Part shown: in pieces, positions 11,601-26,600 of the stretch | How positions within the stretch are numbered: position 1 is the first letter of the stretch | How the letters are laid out: each line of letters opens with the position of its first letter | NCBI RefSeq assembly: GCF_963678975.1 | Contig: NC_089274.1 | Coordinates: 6,312,001-6,376,000, forward strand | DNA: 64,000 bases | Reading direction: 5' to 3' | DNA from: Dysidea avara | Lineage: Eukaryota > Porifera > Demospongiae > Dictyoceratida > Dysideidae | Notes under the pieces: generated by a model | Told to the model about the DNA's origin: nothing | The model's input: the letters and a program-made list of their open reading frames with translations, nothing else | The model's database searches: none | Program-made: the position numbers and the translations under genes

Positions 11601-14600
11601 GACACATTTGGGTTTGATTATGCCTAACCAATGCTGTCAAGCAGTCATGAAGGAAAAACAAAGCTGGTTTTTGAGTGATGTTTTTAGACAAATCCCTACT
11701 AATACTACTGTACTGTATAATGAGGTATGCTGTCAAGAAATATTATTTCAGGTTGACATGTGCTCTCCTTGCAGAACATGTGTAGGACCTCAACAGCAAA
11801 TGTTCTATCTCTTGGTTATCAACAGGTAAATGCATGATTTAGCCATGTTCCTGGTAGTCATGCTGTTCTATTTATGTAGTTACGACACAACAAGGGGTTA
11901 TTGGTGGCTGGTACTAAGAATATAGAAAGTTATTATCCTAATACTATTTCTACATATGTAAATGGACAACTATGGCAGAAACTTCTCACCAGGTTTGTTA
12001 ATCAGAAGTTGTATGATTGTAAGTGCTCAACCAAAGCACGCAATGTATATAATGAATATTAAATCAAAGAGTTAATGATTCTTGGTACATTGCTCTGTGT
12101 ATTTTATGTGCAGCATCTAACTTATGAAAACATCTTGTGACTTCACTATGTATTATTGTTCTCCTTTCTGTCATATGCATATGATACGTCCAAATTTTGC
12201 ATTTTAGGATTGGATAAGTCACCGTTGACACTAGGGATTTGTTATTACATGTATGAACTTTTGGCTTAAAAGTTTTTCTTTCATATGTACGGAACTGCAA
12301 AACATGTCAAGCTATCATATATACAATAGCAGTGCTAGTATTTGGAAACTTGACCTGCGTGTATAGGTACAAGTAAAGGTTTAAGTTCGATTAGGGATTA
12401 AAGAAATTCGCCTACAGTTGAAGATGTACCTAGTGGACATTTAATCCCTAAATCTTATCTTGTTTGTTTAACATTATTATGACTGGTGAACCTGTGCGTA
12501 CCGCATTAGAAGAAAGGCTTATTGTTTTCATGCCCCAGCAAAATGGCCATCATGCTTCGTTTTCAGTACCAAGCCCAAAAGTGCCTTTAGTACAATCTGA
12601 AATGTTTCCAGCAGGTTGCTTAAATTCATTCAGTGGATGACTGACTGACTGATGCCTTCAGACAAGCGTAACTCAATAACTGCTAAGGCCACACGCTTGA
12701 TGTTTTCACTGTTTGACGTCACTTTAGCCCGACAAGTGCTTTTTGACATACTGCAGTATGTACAATGCATGCTTTATGGACTTAACTGTGTCCTCCTTTG
12801 TGTCCCATTTATCTTTGCTGATAGCACAAGGTGTTTGCAGTGACGGCTTCCCTATACTGTACACTTGTGACAGGAATCATCTTAGTTTTCCGTTGTGACT
12901 GGATGTCCTTTTCATAGTGTTCTTCATTCGTAATGCTGTGTAATGGGCTGGAACATATATACCTATCCAATAATGCCAAGATGCCATGAAGGTATTGTGA
13001 GGCTGTTTTAGGGTTTTGTCCAGAAAACCCAAGCCTTCATGATCCTTATATACAGTACTATTGTACTGTATGATATGCATATATATATATAGTCTTCATA
13101 TACTTTTGGTTCTACATACATGTAGCACCTTACTATAATATAGCTAGTTTGTTTTCTCAGTCTGTTTGGGTATGCAGGAATGTTGTCTAGTTATGCTACT
13201 GAACTTTTAGTGACATGTGGGAAAATTTGCCATATGAAATGGCTTCTTTGACATCATTTTAGTTCCTCAAAGTTAATCAATGGTGAATCTCACAGGTTTT
13301 TTTTTCTATGAATGTAGTTAGTGATAATGATATTTATTACAAAAATAAGTACCATGGTATGTTATCCTATGCAACCCTAAAATATATGCATTGCTGTGTG
13401 GAAGTGTATGATCTATGATGCAATCTTTTTCATAGGATTATGCATATCAAGCTAGGAGTTGATGTAGCATCTTTTGTCACAAAGCATTTGTTTTTTTCTA
13501 CATAGTTGTCAGGATTTTCTACTCTGTAACCATATGAATTTCACACTCACTCAATGTTTACAACATTGCCTAATTAATGTAGTTCACCACCTGATATTCA
13601 CCAAATTTGGGTATTCACCAAATTTGAGTCCCTTGTAGATAGGTACTTCCCTCACTTCATTGTTGTAGCTACAATGTACATGCTGATTTTTTTTCAAAAT
13701 CAGTTTCTTAGTAATGCAACAGATGGGACTAACTTTTCGGTAAATTATTTTAAATATTAACCCAGTGAGGTCATATGTGTATGTGTGACCATCTCAGCAA
13801 AAACCTGCGTAGTTTGCACGAACTTTTCTAATAAAACATATTGAAAAATAAATAGTGAAATAACACATACTATAAAGAAAAAAAAAGTTATGAATTTGAA
13901 ATCTTGTAGTTACTTTGTGAAGCAGGTCTAAACGTTTATACTGTCTTGTTTGGAGAGTTTGTTTTGTTGTTCCTGCAGCCTATAAAAGCCATAAGTGTTA
14001 CATGTGTGTGTTTATGATGTGATAGACGTGAGTACAATGTTGGTTGTCATTTATTCATCTGAAATGCTTAATGTACTTGTATGTTCCAAGTGAATTTAGG
14101 ACTGAACTATACCTTGGCAGATTTGCCAATTCATGGCAAACACTTGAGACCAAGTCCCAATTCTGTAGACCAATGTGCACATCAGTTGTGGATGTGAGTT
14201 TAAATGCCTGTAGGTTATTTTCAGTTGTGTAAATTGAGTTCATTGCTCCTTCTACTATCTAACAGTATAATTCTCTAAAACTAATAACCACAATGGGCTG
14301 AATATTTATTAACCTATTCCATTTATGCTGTAGATATTACCGAGGCAATAAAAGAAATTTGGAAATATTGTTAACTGTATGGGATTTTACTGGGAGGTCA
14401 CACATGTGTTGTGTACTAGTGGCTTTGCAAAACTGATGTATTTAAAACGCCTTAAACAGTCCCTGGGTTATTTTGCAAGCATTCAAGATGCTATAACTTG
14501 TTTGCATCATTGACTGACCTATAAGTCTTATTAGGCTTATAGGTTTGGTTATAGGTTTTTATGTATTCAAGTCCATGTTTGAGGCTGACATATGGATAGT

Positions 14601-17600
14601 AATTATTCCAGCTGTACTATATGTGGGAACACTGCCATGCTACAGAAAGGGGAAAGTTTTGTGGTAAGATGAATTGTTTTGATATACAGACCACTGCAGA
14701 TGCTGCAATTGTTGTTTCCTGAGCTGTCTAAGCTTTTCCATTGGTTCTTTTTGTAGGATATCATATGTAGTAGGCATGTGCACACACCCACACACAGTAC
14801 ATAGTACATACACATATGCACATGCACAAACACACATGCAACACAAAGATCTTGTGCAGCATTGCATTTTTCTACAGGATTGGTGATGATATGATGATTT
14901 ACTTGTTGCAAAACTGTTCACTCTTTGTCAAACTTGATCATGGCTGTTTTCTGCAAGTTACAGGTAAACATTAATACATATTTCAGATGTCAACTAGCTG
15001 TATATCTTACAGGACCACCTATTGGAAATCTGTTTCCAACTGCCAGCGTGCTTTTTCAACGTGTAAAGTCTAGACAATCCCAATCTAAACAAAAAAAGCG
15101 AACTATTGATGATAAAGCTTTCAATTCAGTTCCCAGTGCTAAAAGACACAAACATCAACTGGAACATATTGAACCAACCAGTTGTCATATTGACAGAGTT
15201 ACTACATCACATGCTATCCAACCCAATCCACTGGAGATGTCAGAGCTGTATCTTACTGCTTGTGAGTCACCTGATGAGATTGTGGGACATCCCACAACCA
15301 GTCAGTCCCATGGCAAATCACCTCAGAGAGGGAAAAAAAGAAAACATCAGGATGCCATGCAACTGATGTCTAAAAAAAGACTAAGATTAAGCTATAATGA
15401 AGTCATTGAAGTACCTAGGACAAGGAAAAAGACCATAAGGAGAAATGGTTATTTTATATTATTATCATATCATTACTATTTAATGGCATTTATAGGATAC
15501 AAAAGTGATAGGAGGATGCCAAAGAAGTAAGGGTTATCCCTGTTGACTTTTATACACATGACTTCTGTTTAGGGATGTTTTTATTCGTAGAAGTCAACTG
15601 TTCTATACCCAACAATTAAGAGACTGTTTTCCTAGCCCAGGTAAGGAATTAATTGGCATTCCATCACTGCATCATTGTGTTTGATTTGGAATGGATCAAT
15701 CTAGTGGGACTAAAGTATATGGTGTCATATAGTTTACCGATATAGGGGACCCCAGAAAAGGTAGAATACTGAATACCTGTGATCAGTATGCCAAACTTGC
15801 TCCTTGGAGTGGTACAAATTTCTTTTAATATTATATGCATGTAATACATGTAGTATTAATTTTCAAAAGTCAATGATCTGTGCTCATCATTTGTAATGCC
15901 ACACGAAGTTTTAGTGGTGTGTGACTGAGGCAATCGTGTATTTTATATTTGACTTGATGTTCCTTGATGTGTCTGTGTTGCACGTTACTTTTGTATGGTG
16001 GTCTATTAACAATGTAGGCATTTTTTTGTGATGGCCCATTAAACTATATTAGGTAGACAATTTTCCCCAACAGAATGTTTATATTGATAAGTTTGGGTGC
16101 AACTGTACTGTCCCTAATTGCAAGATAACCCTGTAAGTAGCCATCCACTCTAGAAGCCTGTTCATATGTTACATGCTGTAATCATACAGGACATTGTCTC
16201 CTAGATCACATCCTTAGCAATATCAGTTCTAGTAGGAGAGGTGCCAAGAAGTTGATTATTGATGTGTTCACAGTTAGTAGACTAAATGGTGACTGGAATA
16301 ACTACCAGCAACAACAGCAAAACAAGGTGTCTACAGGTGTGAACAAGGTTAGTAACATAAACCTTGTGGTTTATGATGTGATATAGGGTATTTCTAAGGG
16401 TATTACCCTTGGAAATACCCTATGATGTAACTTGTATGTCATCATCATCATCTTGTATAAATAGGACTGTATTGTGAGGATTGCTCACAGACTGATACAA
16501 CTCATTCCCACATTTCAGTCACTGATAGCCAGTCATGAGTGAGTGATGTCTTATTCCACAATGATGTGTCTGCAGTACAAGTTTCAGTCTGTACAAATCA
16601 CTTCTGTAGTCTGTAGTTATGCCAATAGCTCCTATACTCTCTTAGTTTTATGTGTTTAAAAGGCTTTACTTGTTGTAGTAACTTCTGTTAAAAATTTTTC
16701 ATTTTAGTATTTCTATTTCCAAGCAAAACTAAGAAAATGTTTAGCTTAACCATGTACATTAAGGGAACATTTTTGTTGTTATGGAATAAATGTCAAGGTC
16801 ACACTGTGCATAAACTTGTGTATGAATGTGTTTCACTGTTTAGTTGAGTTTCAATATGACATCAAGTTAGCAAGCCATATGCCTATAGTGATCAGACTAA
16901 ATTTCAGTCTATTTTTTTTTTCATTTTACAGTGGCCACACATCTGACAACTTCCCTGACATGTGTACATAATATTGTGCTAACTGATACATCTACAAATC
17001 CTGGTGTAGCAGCTCATGAAATTACAGACCAACTTGATACTACATGTATTAGACCTTCTATGTTTATTTTCTGGCATTGCCTACGTACAGCCTGTGACAT
17101 GTTTACATGGGTTTGGTGGTCTAGGGTCTTCAGGATGGCTCTGAAATTCGTACAAAAGTCTTTGTAATGTCGAGCAATATCTTTTACCTATGAGCAGCTT
17201 CAGAGGAACTGGTTTTGCTTTCATGCCCTTCCAATGTGGCTATACTGACTATCCTATCTTCATCCTCTATGTATTCCTACAATAATGCTCATTGTATAGC
17301 AACACCATTCTATGAAAGTACAAAATGACTGGAAAATTTACAAGGAGTGTCAGTTTTGTACATTGTATTCTTTATTGTACAGAATTTACGTAAAATACTG
17401 CATCATTGTAACTTTCCTTGTATAGATAGACCAGATGGGTGTAGCTCTAAACTACAATGACTGTTGTTATGGTATCATTATACAGGACTACCAACTACAA
17501 AGTAAAACTGAAGAAGCATTGTCCTTTGCCTCGAGTAAGTCTGTCTTCATCTCTCATTGTCGTGATAATTACACATATCATTGTCTTGATATACAAAATT

Positions 17601-20600
17601 ACCAGCTACACTGTACAACTTATTAATGTTATGTCATACAACTAAACTACTCCATGTTGACTGTTGCCTTTTTATAAGCCACATCTGTACACTGACCACA
17701 AAGTATACTGTCATCTACATGGCTTGTGGTCAGGTTAACATTTGTTGTATCATTCTAATGTTTTGATAGCATGACTGAGTTGTGTGGCAGAGTTGTGTGG
17801 CAGACAGGAAGTTTTTACTATATATGTGTATTGTGTGTGGGTGATTTATGTGTGATGAACAATCACCATTAGCTACATGCATAGTACACATTTTTGAAAA
17901 TATTATGGATGGAAGACTTGCATGGCTTGTGTTTATCTCATGCCATTCTAATGTAATTCCTTAGCTATACTATAATACCTTATATGGTTACTCACTATAC
18001 AGGGCTTCTATGAGAAATCCCCTAGTGGAGAACTGACTGGTTACATCACATTTGACACACTAGTAGGATGTTATACCAGTCACAGTCAGGTAAGTTACTA
18101 GACTAGTTACTGTAGTTACCACATGTGCTACTGTTAGGTTGGTGACTTTGTAATATCAGTAGTTGATCAGGTGATACCTGATGTGTTGTGGGGTAGCAAG
18201 TCAAACAGGAACACCTTCTATCATCGTATCTTTAACATGATCACTTGTTAGTCATAATATTATGATTTCTTAATGTGATAAGACATCAGAAGATTTATTA
18301 AGTTAGGAAGATATGAACGATTTTCCTTGAAGCAGATTTTACATAAGATGAAGGTAAGTCAAGAGAAGAGATTAATGATTTGTGATTTGTACACTGTAGA
18401 TGCACAATTTAATCTTGCATTGTAGCAAACTTCACTTGTGACTGAGGTTAATATTTGAAACTTAGTCATCTTGAGACTGTATAAACATTACATGACAGTG
18501 ATGGCACACAATTTCAAACTAATGTTGGTTAACCAAAGTCAGGATTTGGGAAGGTTATTTTAAGACTAAATTTTTAAGTAGCAAAATGATGATGTGTATG
18601 CATGTCAATTTAATATTTAACATTGTGAGCTGATTACAGAACTGATCTATGACTTGAAATATACTGTTACTATGTCAAACAATAAATAGAGCATTTTGCA
18701 AAATATCCCCTCCTCTGTGTTTATTATAACATGATTTTGTGTTTGTGTCAACTGTACAGCCTTCTCAGTGTGGCTGGTTGAAGGTCAAGACTAGTGGATG
18801 GAGACAAGTTACTGATAGTAATAAACAAAAACAACTCTTCAGTGAATGGTTGTTATGGCTGATGGATGAGTTAGTGGTGAAGCTGCTAAAGGTAACAATA
18901 TAGCGTTCTAATTATTGTATTATTGAAAAGTTGATTATGGGATTCTTGGACCACAAGGATACCATAATACAGTTTCCCTAATACCCAGAGTTGGGGTTGC
19001 TACTCTGCAATTCGTTACATATTACTAGTTACTTCTATGCAATGTAACGTGTATTACTCTAAAAAAAAAACAAGTAAAGAGTTACATATTTACTCTAAGG
19101 GCAGTAACTAATAATATTATTACATATTGCATTTGTTCGTTACAAGCTTTAAACTAAGCCCAACCTTCTAAATACATGCTCCCAGCCTACAACTACAAGT
19201 GAGACAAGTGTTTCTCTGGTGTAGTTCAGCCTCAAAAACATATTTTGTTGTAATATCTTGGTCTCAAGGGGGTCTTCAGTGCTGTCAGGGCCCAAAATGC
19301 AGCCAATCACGTATTGAATACAATGCATATTAAAAAGAAGTACCGCCTTACGATTTCCAGATGTAATATTTGTTATATTACTCTTTACTTTGTCGTGTAA
19401 TGCGTTCGTTACAACATCAGTAATATGATTATGTAACGCATTACAAATGTAACTCATTACCCCCCAACTCTGCTAATCCCATTTAGAAGTTCACACATGT
19501 CTTAAATATTACACAATATACAACTTGCAGTGTATTAAGTAGTGCACAATAGTGCTTTACCTACTGGACACTTGCTAGTTTTGGTGTACACAATATCTTG
19601 GCAGAGTATTATGTTGTGTTGGTCTCTTTATATGACTTAATCTATAGTACATAGTGTCTTACTCTACAGTACAACAATAGCCTGGTGCATATTATATGTA
19701 TGCATAGACTTCACACATACTTGTAATGTTATTTCATTGTAGGGAGGTATACTAATAACCATTTCAGTGGTTGGCTTCCTTTTTGGAATTGTATAGTTAA
19801 GATTTTGCCTAATCAAGGTTGATAAAATTATTTCTCATCCTTCTTGTGTGTGTTCTATTAGAGTATTTTCACTGGATTGACAGGTCTTTGTTTTTGTAGG
19901 GATATTTCTATATTACTGAGAGCTCCAATCATCGCAACAAAGTGTTTTATTACAGAAAGCCAGTTTGGAAGAGGATACAACAACTTGCTCTAAAAGGTTG
20001 ATAACTCTGTTATCTTCAATTATTCACTAACTTGGTATTTCTCTCAGATGTTACAAAAACTATGTTAACAAGGATTAGTCAGGTAAGATCTTGTACTGCA
20101 GTAAAGACTGTTAACCTGAAAAAGAGGACATCTTTTTGAGTCAAACGTTTAGTTTAAGGTCTCCAAGTTGCTATAGGCCTATCAAGCACCTTAATATCAT
20201 GATAACTAACGTACAGCCTCATTACTAGTGAAATACGTTTAGGACTTATTTGACTTGTCCTGATGGTCCTGGCTGCTAAGGGAAATCCTGTTGAACAATC
20301 CCAACTACAATGTAGTTTTTTGAGACAAACGCATTGGAATACATTGGTCATAACAAAATGCATAGTGTGAAAATATTTTTACGCACACCTAATTGCTTCG
20401 GTAAATGACCCCATTATCTGCCTGTTCATGGAAAGTACAAAAAGCTTTGTTTTACTTCACTGTCATATTGAGGTGTGTGTTTGTTCATGTTGTGGTAAAA
20501 TGTAACTTTATCTATAAACTTGAATAGCCTTGTAGCCCTTGTTGCTGAGCTTGCTCTCAAGCATGGGTGAAATGTACGTATACCAAAACAATACCTTGAT

Positions 20601-23600
20601 TAATTCCCCAGTTCACAGCAAGCACAATGAGACAAGTTGTGCTTGTGAGATAATGTACAAAATCAATTGTTTCGTATTTCCTGCTTTTGTTGCTGTTACT
20701 CAAGTACTCAACAGAAAATTAAAGGCTATGATTTTATTTTAACAGGCCTTTCCTCTAGACAACTAAGAAAGAAAAATGCAAAGTAGTTAGGTTTTGGTGA
20801 CTAAGGATCACATTTGGTCTGTTTACTAGGATGAAGTGAAGGAGTTGGTTGAGCTGAAGCAAACAGTGGGTGTAGCTAAACTACGATTACTACCTAGAGT
20901 GGGTGGAGTTAGGCTTATTGCAAACATGGGGTCACGTTTGAACTTGCCATTTGTACAGGTAAACATCAAGTATAGCTGACTGTGTTACTATTACTTGTGA
21001 TGTGATAGATGACTACAACTGGTAAACAGGAACACTCCATCAACTCTAAACTACAAAATGTGTTCCATGTACTCAACTATGAAAAGGTAACATATAGTGT
21101 CACTGGTCAAAAGTGTTTAGGCCTAGATCAAAACACCTTCTTCTCTAATAGTAGTCCTTTTAAAGATGCTCACCCCAGATGTGTTTTGAAGCAACTCTAC
21201 TATTGTTTGAAATTGCAAATAGTGGTCTTTCATGTATGCAGCAACGTGTTGAATACTATAAATTCTATAGTTTAATTCACCCAGTTATATTTGAATGAGG
21301 ACACCTTGGCACCAACAAAAAGTATCCTGGTTTACAAGGTGTCCTGATTTTACAAGTCAGGTTATATGCTAAGAGATTCTTTGGGACCAATATCAAATGT
21401 CCAGATTATACAGGTGTTCTTATTGTCAAGTGCCCTGATTAACAAGCCCCACCACAACCCCCCCATGCACACACATAGCCTATAAATTGTAAAACACTCT
21501 AATAGAACAGTCATTTTTTGGCAAGTAGTTAAACAATCAAGCATATTATCTAATACAAACATTAATTTGTTGTTTTCTTTCATTACATCAGATGAACCAC
21601 CCAGAGGAACTAGGTCATTCAGCATTTAGTCCTAATGATATTTATAACACTTTGCTACCGTTTGCTCAAAGACTTCAAGAGGAAAACAGAACAGGGTGAG
21701 TTGTGATGTTGTATTGTATTTATTTTGCTTGACCTGAAAACCGGATTAATAGATACCAGACCTTCAGTGATATTAAGAGTAAATTACTATTAAATAATAC
21801 ACCCCCTTAAATTAATTGTATGTTCAGCCCTTGCTTAAATTTGTCTCAGACAGTTATGCAGTAATACAGGTTTAGTGTATGCTTTATTAGGGAGTTTATT
21901 GTACTATTAAAGAAAGTCTTATTGTTGATTTTACTTTGCTGATTGTGATTTAGTTACATGCATGTATCTAAAACAGTTTGTAAAATGTTCTAATACTTTC
22001 ACCCTTTACAGACCACTGTTCTTCATCAGTGTGGACATCTCATGTTGTTATGACTCCATCATCCAGTCTAAGATCTGTGACATCATAAAGAAGATCATTA
22101 AAGAGGTGTGTAGTTTTGTAATAGTAAGGGGATTCTTTTTAGAAAAAAAGTAGACCTTTTGTAGCATGGCATGGATTTGTGAAACATACATATTAATACT
22201 GGGGAGGCCTGAGGGTATACCCCCTATCCCTTCTGATAAGTGGGTACCAAAAGATTTTACTTAGTAGCATTTCATCAGTTCTTCCAAGATTACTGTATTC
22301 AAATAACTGACTGTTATATTAGAGTATTTGATTGTTCTATTGTTGTATCTAATTGCAGATGGTGTGCATGTGATTTTAAGAGGATGGTTTATCGAAACTT
22401 ACCACCCCCTGCTTACAGACCTGTAGGGGTGAAGAGTAAAGCTGTTTTAATATACCGATTCACTACCATAGGTGTACTCCATAACTATTAAGAATGTGCA
22501 CTCTAGTACTTTGTCCTTAGAGTTGTATTATTGAATGCCAACACATGGACTTGTATAAATCCTTTTATCCAAACTGTGGAAGTGACTGTTCTATTAGAAT
22601 ATTTTAACTGAGCTCTATATAAATGTATGGGCTTTGTTCATCCAAACGTTTCCATTATCTGAACACACCTAGTTTGGATAATGGAGGAACCACTGTACTT
22701 TGATCGGCCATATATATCTCCATCGTGCTTCATCCCACAACATTAAACTAAATGCCATTAGACTCAGCACATGATGGCAATTTAAATATTATATAAAAAG
22801 ATTACATGACTACAACATGGATCCACCAGAAATAAAGCAGAAGTTCAGTGAAGGTAATGTCAACGATTTATCGCTTCATATCGCAAATACTGTTTCATGT
22901 TGGACAAAAACTGTTTAAATAAATATTGTAGTGTATGAAATTACCATTAAGTATGTCAAACAATAATCATCTTCATTTCATAGAAGACCAGTGTTTCCCT
23001 CATAAAACAAAGTTATGCATTCCTCCATATTTGAAAATTAACTTGGTCCACAAATGACTAATTGATTGATGGACACTAAAGTTACCATACTGTAAAATTA
23101 CAATAAGAATACCAGGTACAAACCTTGTAAAATTTGCACTGCACCTTCCCAGATATGTGTGCATTCTGTGAACATACATACTGTAAGTATGAGTAGCTGC
23201 TACCTTGTAGTCCTATTATGTCTAACTTTGAACTGAGTATTGTATTTACTTCACATACAATATTTAGTGTAGGTCTAGTGTATTTCATTACAGGATGAGT
23301 ACACCATTAGGAGATATGTGACTGTGATGGTATCTAGGAACAGGATCAGAAGACACTACAAGAGAACTGCTACTATACCAGGTAACTATAGTAGTTATAC
23401 AGTGGAGCAACATTGAAAGGACAATCACACAATGAAAATCAGGACATGTACACTTGCGACGGTTCTATCTGAATTTGTGTGTGTATCTGCTGTCTGTATG
23501 AGTGTGTGTATGCATGCACACATGCGTGTGGCGTGGTGTGTGCGTGTGTGTGCGTGTGTGTGTGCGTACATGCATGCGTACATGTATATTGTGTTGAGAG

Positions 23601-26600
23601 CCATAAAATCAAGATGCCTTTTGTATAAGGATGTTTAGGATGGAGTCAAGCTGTGCTAGATAGGTTCTATAGTATTAGTAATGGTATGTATTGCAAAGAA
23701 TTTTGGGCTCATGCAGTTATATCGAAAATTAAACCTTAGATTGAGTAACTCATCTCTGTACATGTACGTACCTGTTATGAACCCTTGTACTATTTACTAT
23801 TGCCATTTATCAGTTTCATATGCAACTGTTTTAGGTGACACTGTCAGCTTCCCTGAGTTTGCAAATGATTCAATATCAAATTGTTCCCTCAGAAATGCTA
23901 TCATATCAGACCAGGTGTGTGTACACATGACATGTAGTGTTGTCATGGGGAAGGTGTTTGTAGGTGGTGTATCCTTTTGAGGAAAAGGAAGCTATTCTGG
24001 CTACACTGAAGAAGCACATACTTCAGAATATTGTCAAGGTAATATTTTATTCATGATGTTAAGACAAAATAAAATAAGAACAAATTGTTTGTCCCTGTGT
24101 TTTTACATTATTTGATAATTTTTCATTTCTGCATTTGGTGCTTTTATTATGGAAATTGTTTTATGTTATTCAGTTTGGAGGGAACTATTATCGACAAGTT
24201 CAAGGCATAAGTCAAGGATCCATTCTTTCAGCTTTACTCTGCAAGTAAGAGAAACTTGGCATGCCTTCAATCAACATGTACAATACTGATTGCTCTATTA
24301 GAGTATTTTTAAATTACTGACAGCAGTTATTAGGTATACCTGATTGTTAAGCAATAATGCTTGTTCAGCACACACAATAAACTTGCACTAGATGAAATGG
24401 CTGCTGTAACCTTGTGCAACAGATGATTGCTTGAGCAAACTAGAAGTGTCACACCACACTCAGTACCTCATCAGGCATACTTATAGCAAATACTACTGCC
24501 TGTATTAACAGTTGCACCTGACTCTGCATGATTGTTGTTTAAACTATTTTACTGAATACTAGTACAGTACCACCCAGAGGTAATGTTGCACTCACGAGCA
24601 GTTGACACTCGTGTAGCCAATCTTTGACCCGCGATTTCTTTGGCATGTGTGTGCTAACTAACTTACCACATGTAGCCAAGAAATGCAAGCTCCCTTGGAT
24701 GGCTGCTCCAGTAACCGCATGCCTTCACATGTAATGCATTTCAGTCATGTGTCGAGTCGTGGCCTGGATTTGAACGCTCGCGAGGGATTGTAACGTTACC
24801 TTTGGGTGGTACTGTATAAAAATTGCTTGAGAAACATGGTGGGCATGAATAATGCTCTCCTAGTATCCTTGTCATCATTGATAAGCGCATACATTTAACA
24901 AATGTAGCAGTAAATTTTACAAACATTTCCAGTAAAATGATAAGCACATGTGCCAGTTGATTGACACTGCAACCATTTCTTGATTTATCAACTTTTTTAC
25001 CCTGAATTTTTGGGGGCCGCACTCTTTTTATCACAGCTTGGCTGTTTTGGTATAGATATCACTTCATTTTGTATGTGTAATGCTTCAAAGCAAAGCCAGC
25101 CACAAGCTGTTTTTTTATTTTTTATTATGTAACTAGTATATTATCAATTTACAAATGATGTAGGAATCTAAGTATTAAAAACTAGAAAGACAAAATTATA
25201 CTATAACTGGAAAAATCCCTACATAATTATTTGTTTAATATCAAGGTAGGGATTTTCCCACAGAACTATGTTGATCATTCATATAATCTTGTTTCACTAG
25301 TTTTTATTGCTAGATCCCTACTTCATTTGTACAATACATACTTATTTTTTGTTGTAGCTTACAGCTATGATATACGCATGTGACTGTTGTATTAGAATAT
25401 TTTGGCTGTTGTATTATGGTGATTTCAAGTGGACTTTCAGCTAACTGGACTATGTGTGGTATTTAAGGGGCGTGGTCACAGCTTTTTTTCATCGTGCTAC
25501 CGATAAGAGGCTTGTATTTAATACAGCTAGATCGTTAAAGAGCGTGTTCCTTGATCACCTAAGTGTCGTGTGTTGGCTTCTTGGACCACATGAAACACTA
25601 CCATATGTGACCGGATCTGTGAAAATTCGACACAATCGTGCATTTTCAATTTCCTGTATATTAAATATTTATAATCTACTTAGCCAAGTGTACCCTCTGG
25701 CAAAGTTTCAGCCTCATACGCCAATAACTTTAGGAGTTACAGCCCTACAAAGTAGCAACAACAGAAAAATCAATTTGTACAGCAAGTATAGGGAAAATAA
25801 ATTACAGGCGCCTACAAAAAGGATTGTAACTTACCAACGAATTGAGGTACGGAGTTACAATTTTCACCTGCATATGATCACTTCGACGTGACGTAAACAA
25901 ATGCTCATAACTTCCGTATCCTTGGGTCTACTGCAACGAAACAAAGATTTTCCAACTCCAGGCGAATAAGATATTTACACCTTTATATGGAATAGTCTAA
26001 CATCAAGAGTACATAATAAATAAGTTTTATCATTGCAACACTTGAAATTAATAATAATTATTTGAACAGTGTTCTGGAAAACATTGTAAACCAGCCATCT
26101 TTGAATGGTTTTTAAACATTTATTGTATCATTATTTATTGTAGATTACAATTTAGCAATCACTGTATACCTGTGAGTCATACTCTCTACACAATAACAAA
26201 TAAATACAATAAAAACACTCATGAATGTTACATTATACACTATACAGTTATTATTATGCTGCAATGGAGAGAGAATACTTACCAACACTGGACCCATCAG
26301 AAAGTGTATGTTACCACACACTAGATCATAATATAGATGGTATTACTATAGGTGATGATAAGACTGGCTGATGATTTCCTGCTGATAACAAAATCTAGTT
26401 CAGTGGCTAAAAAATTCTATCATAAAATGGTCAAAGGTATGTGTGCTGTTTAAACTGCATAGTATACGAAATCATTATATTGCTAATGTTAAAAGGCATA
26501 CCAGACTATAATTGTTTCATCAATGTCAACAAAACTGTAAAGAACTTTGAACTGTTGGAAAACGGAAAGGTAGAACTAGTTAAGAATGGTTAGTTGTCTT

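Noticed and set aside
11608-11829. 73-codon frame as a separate coding gene
   Set aside because: It overlaps the TERT exon 11775-11825 in another frame; the TERT frame joins both neighbours in phase.
14925-15530. 201-codon frame as an independent gene
   Set aside because: It is TERT exon 6 plus a retained short intron; the GPP motif, phases and Lys-rich linker all fit TERT.
23432-23638. Cysteine/valine-rich small protein
   Set aside because: Translation of a GT microsatellite.
25454-25891. 145-codon frame as a gene within the TERT intron
   Set aside because: No domain, no splice context, and the block shares sequence with a repeat; kept only as an unidentified insert.
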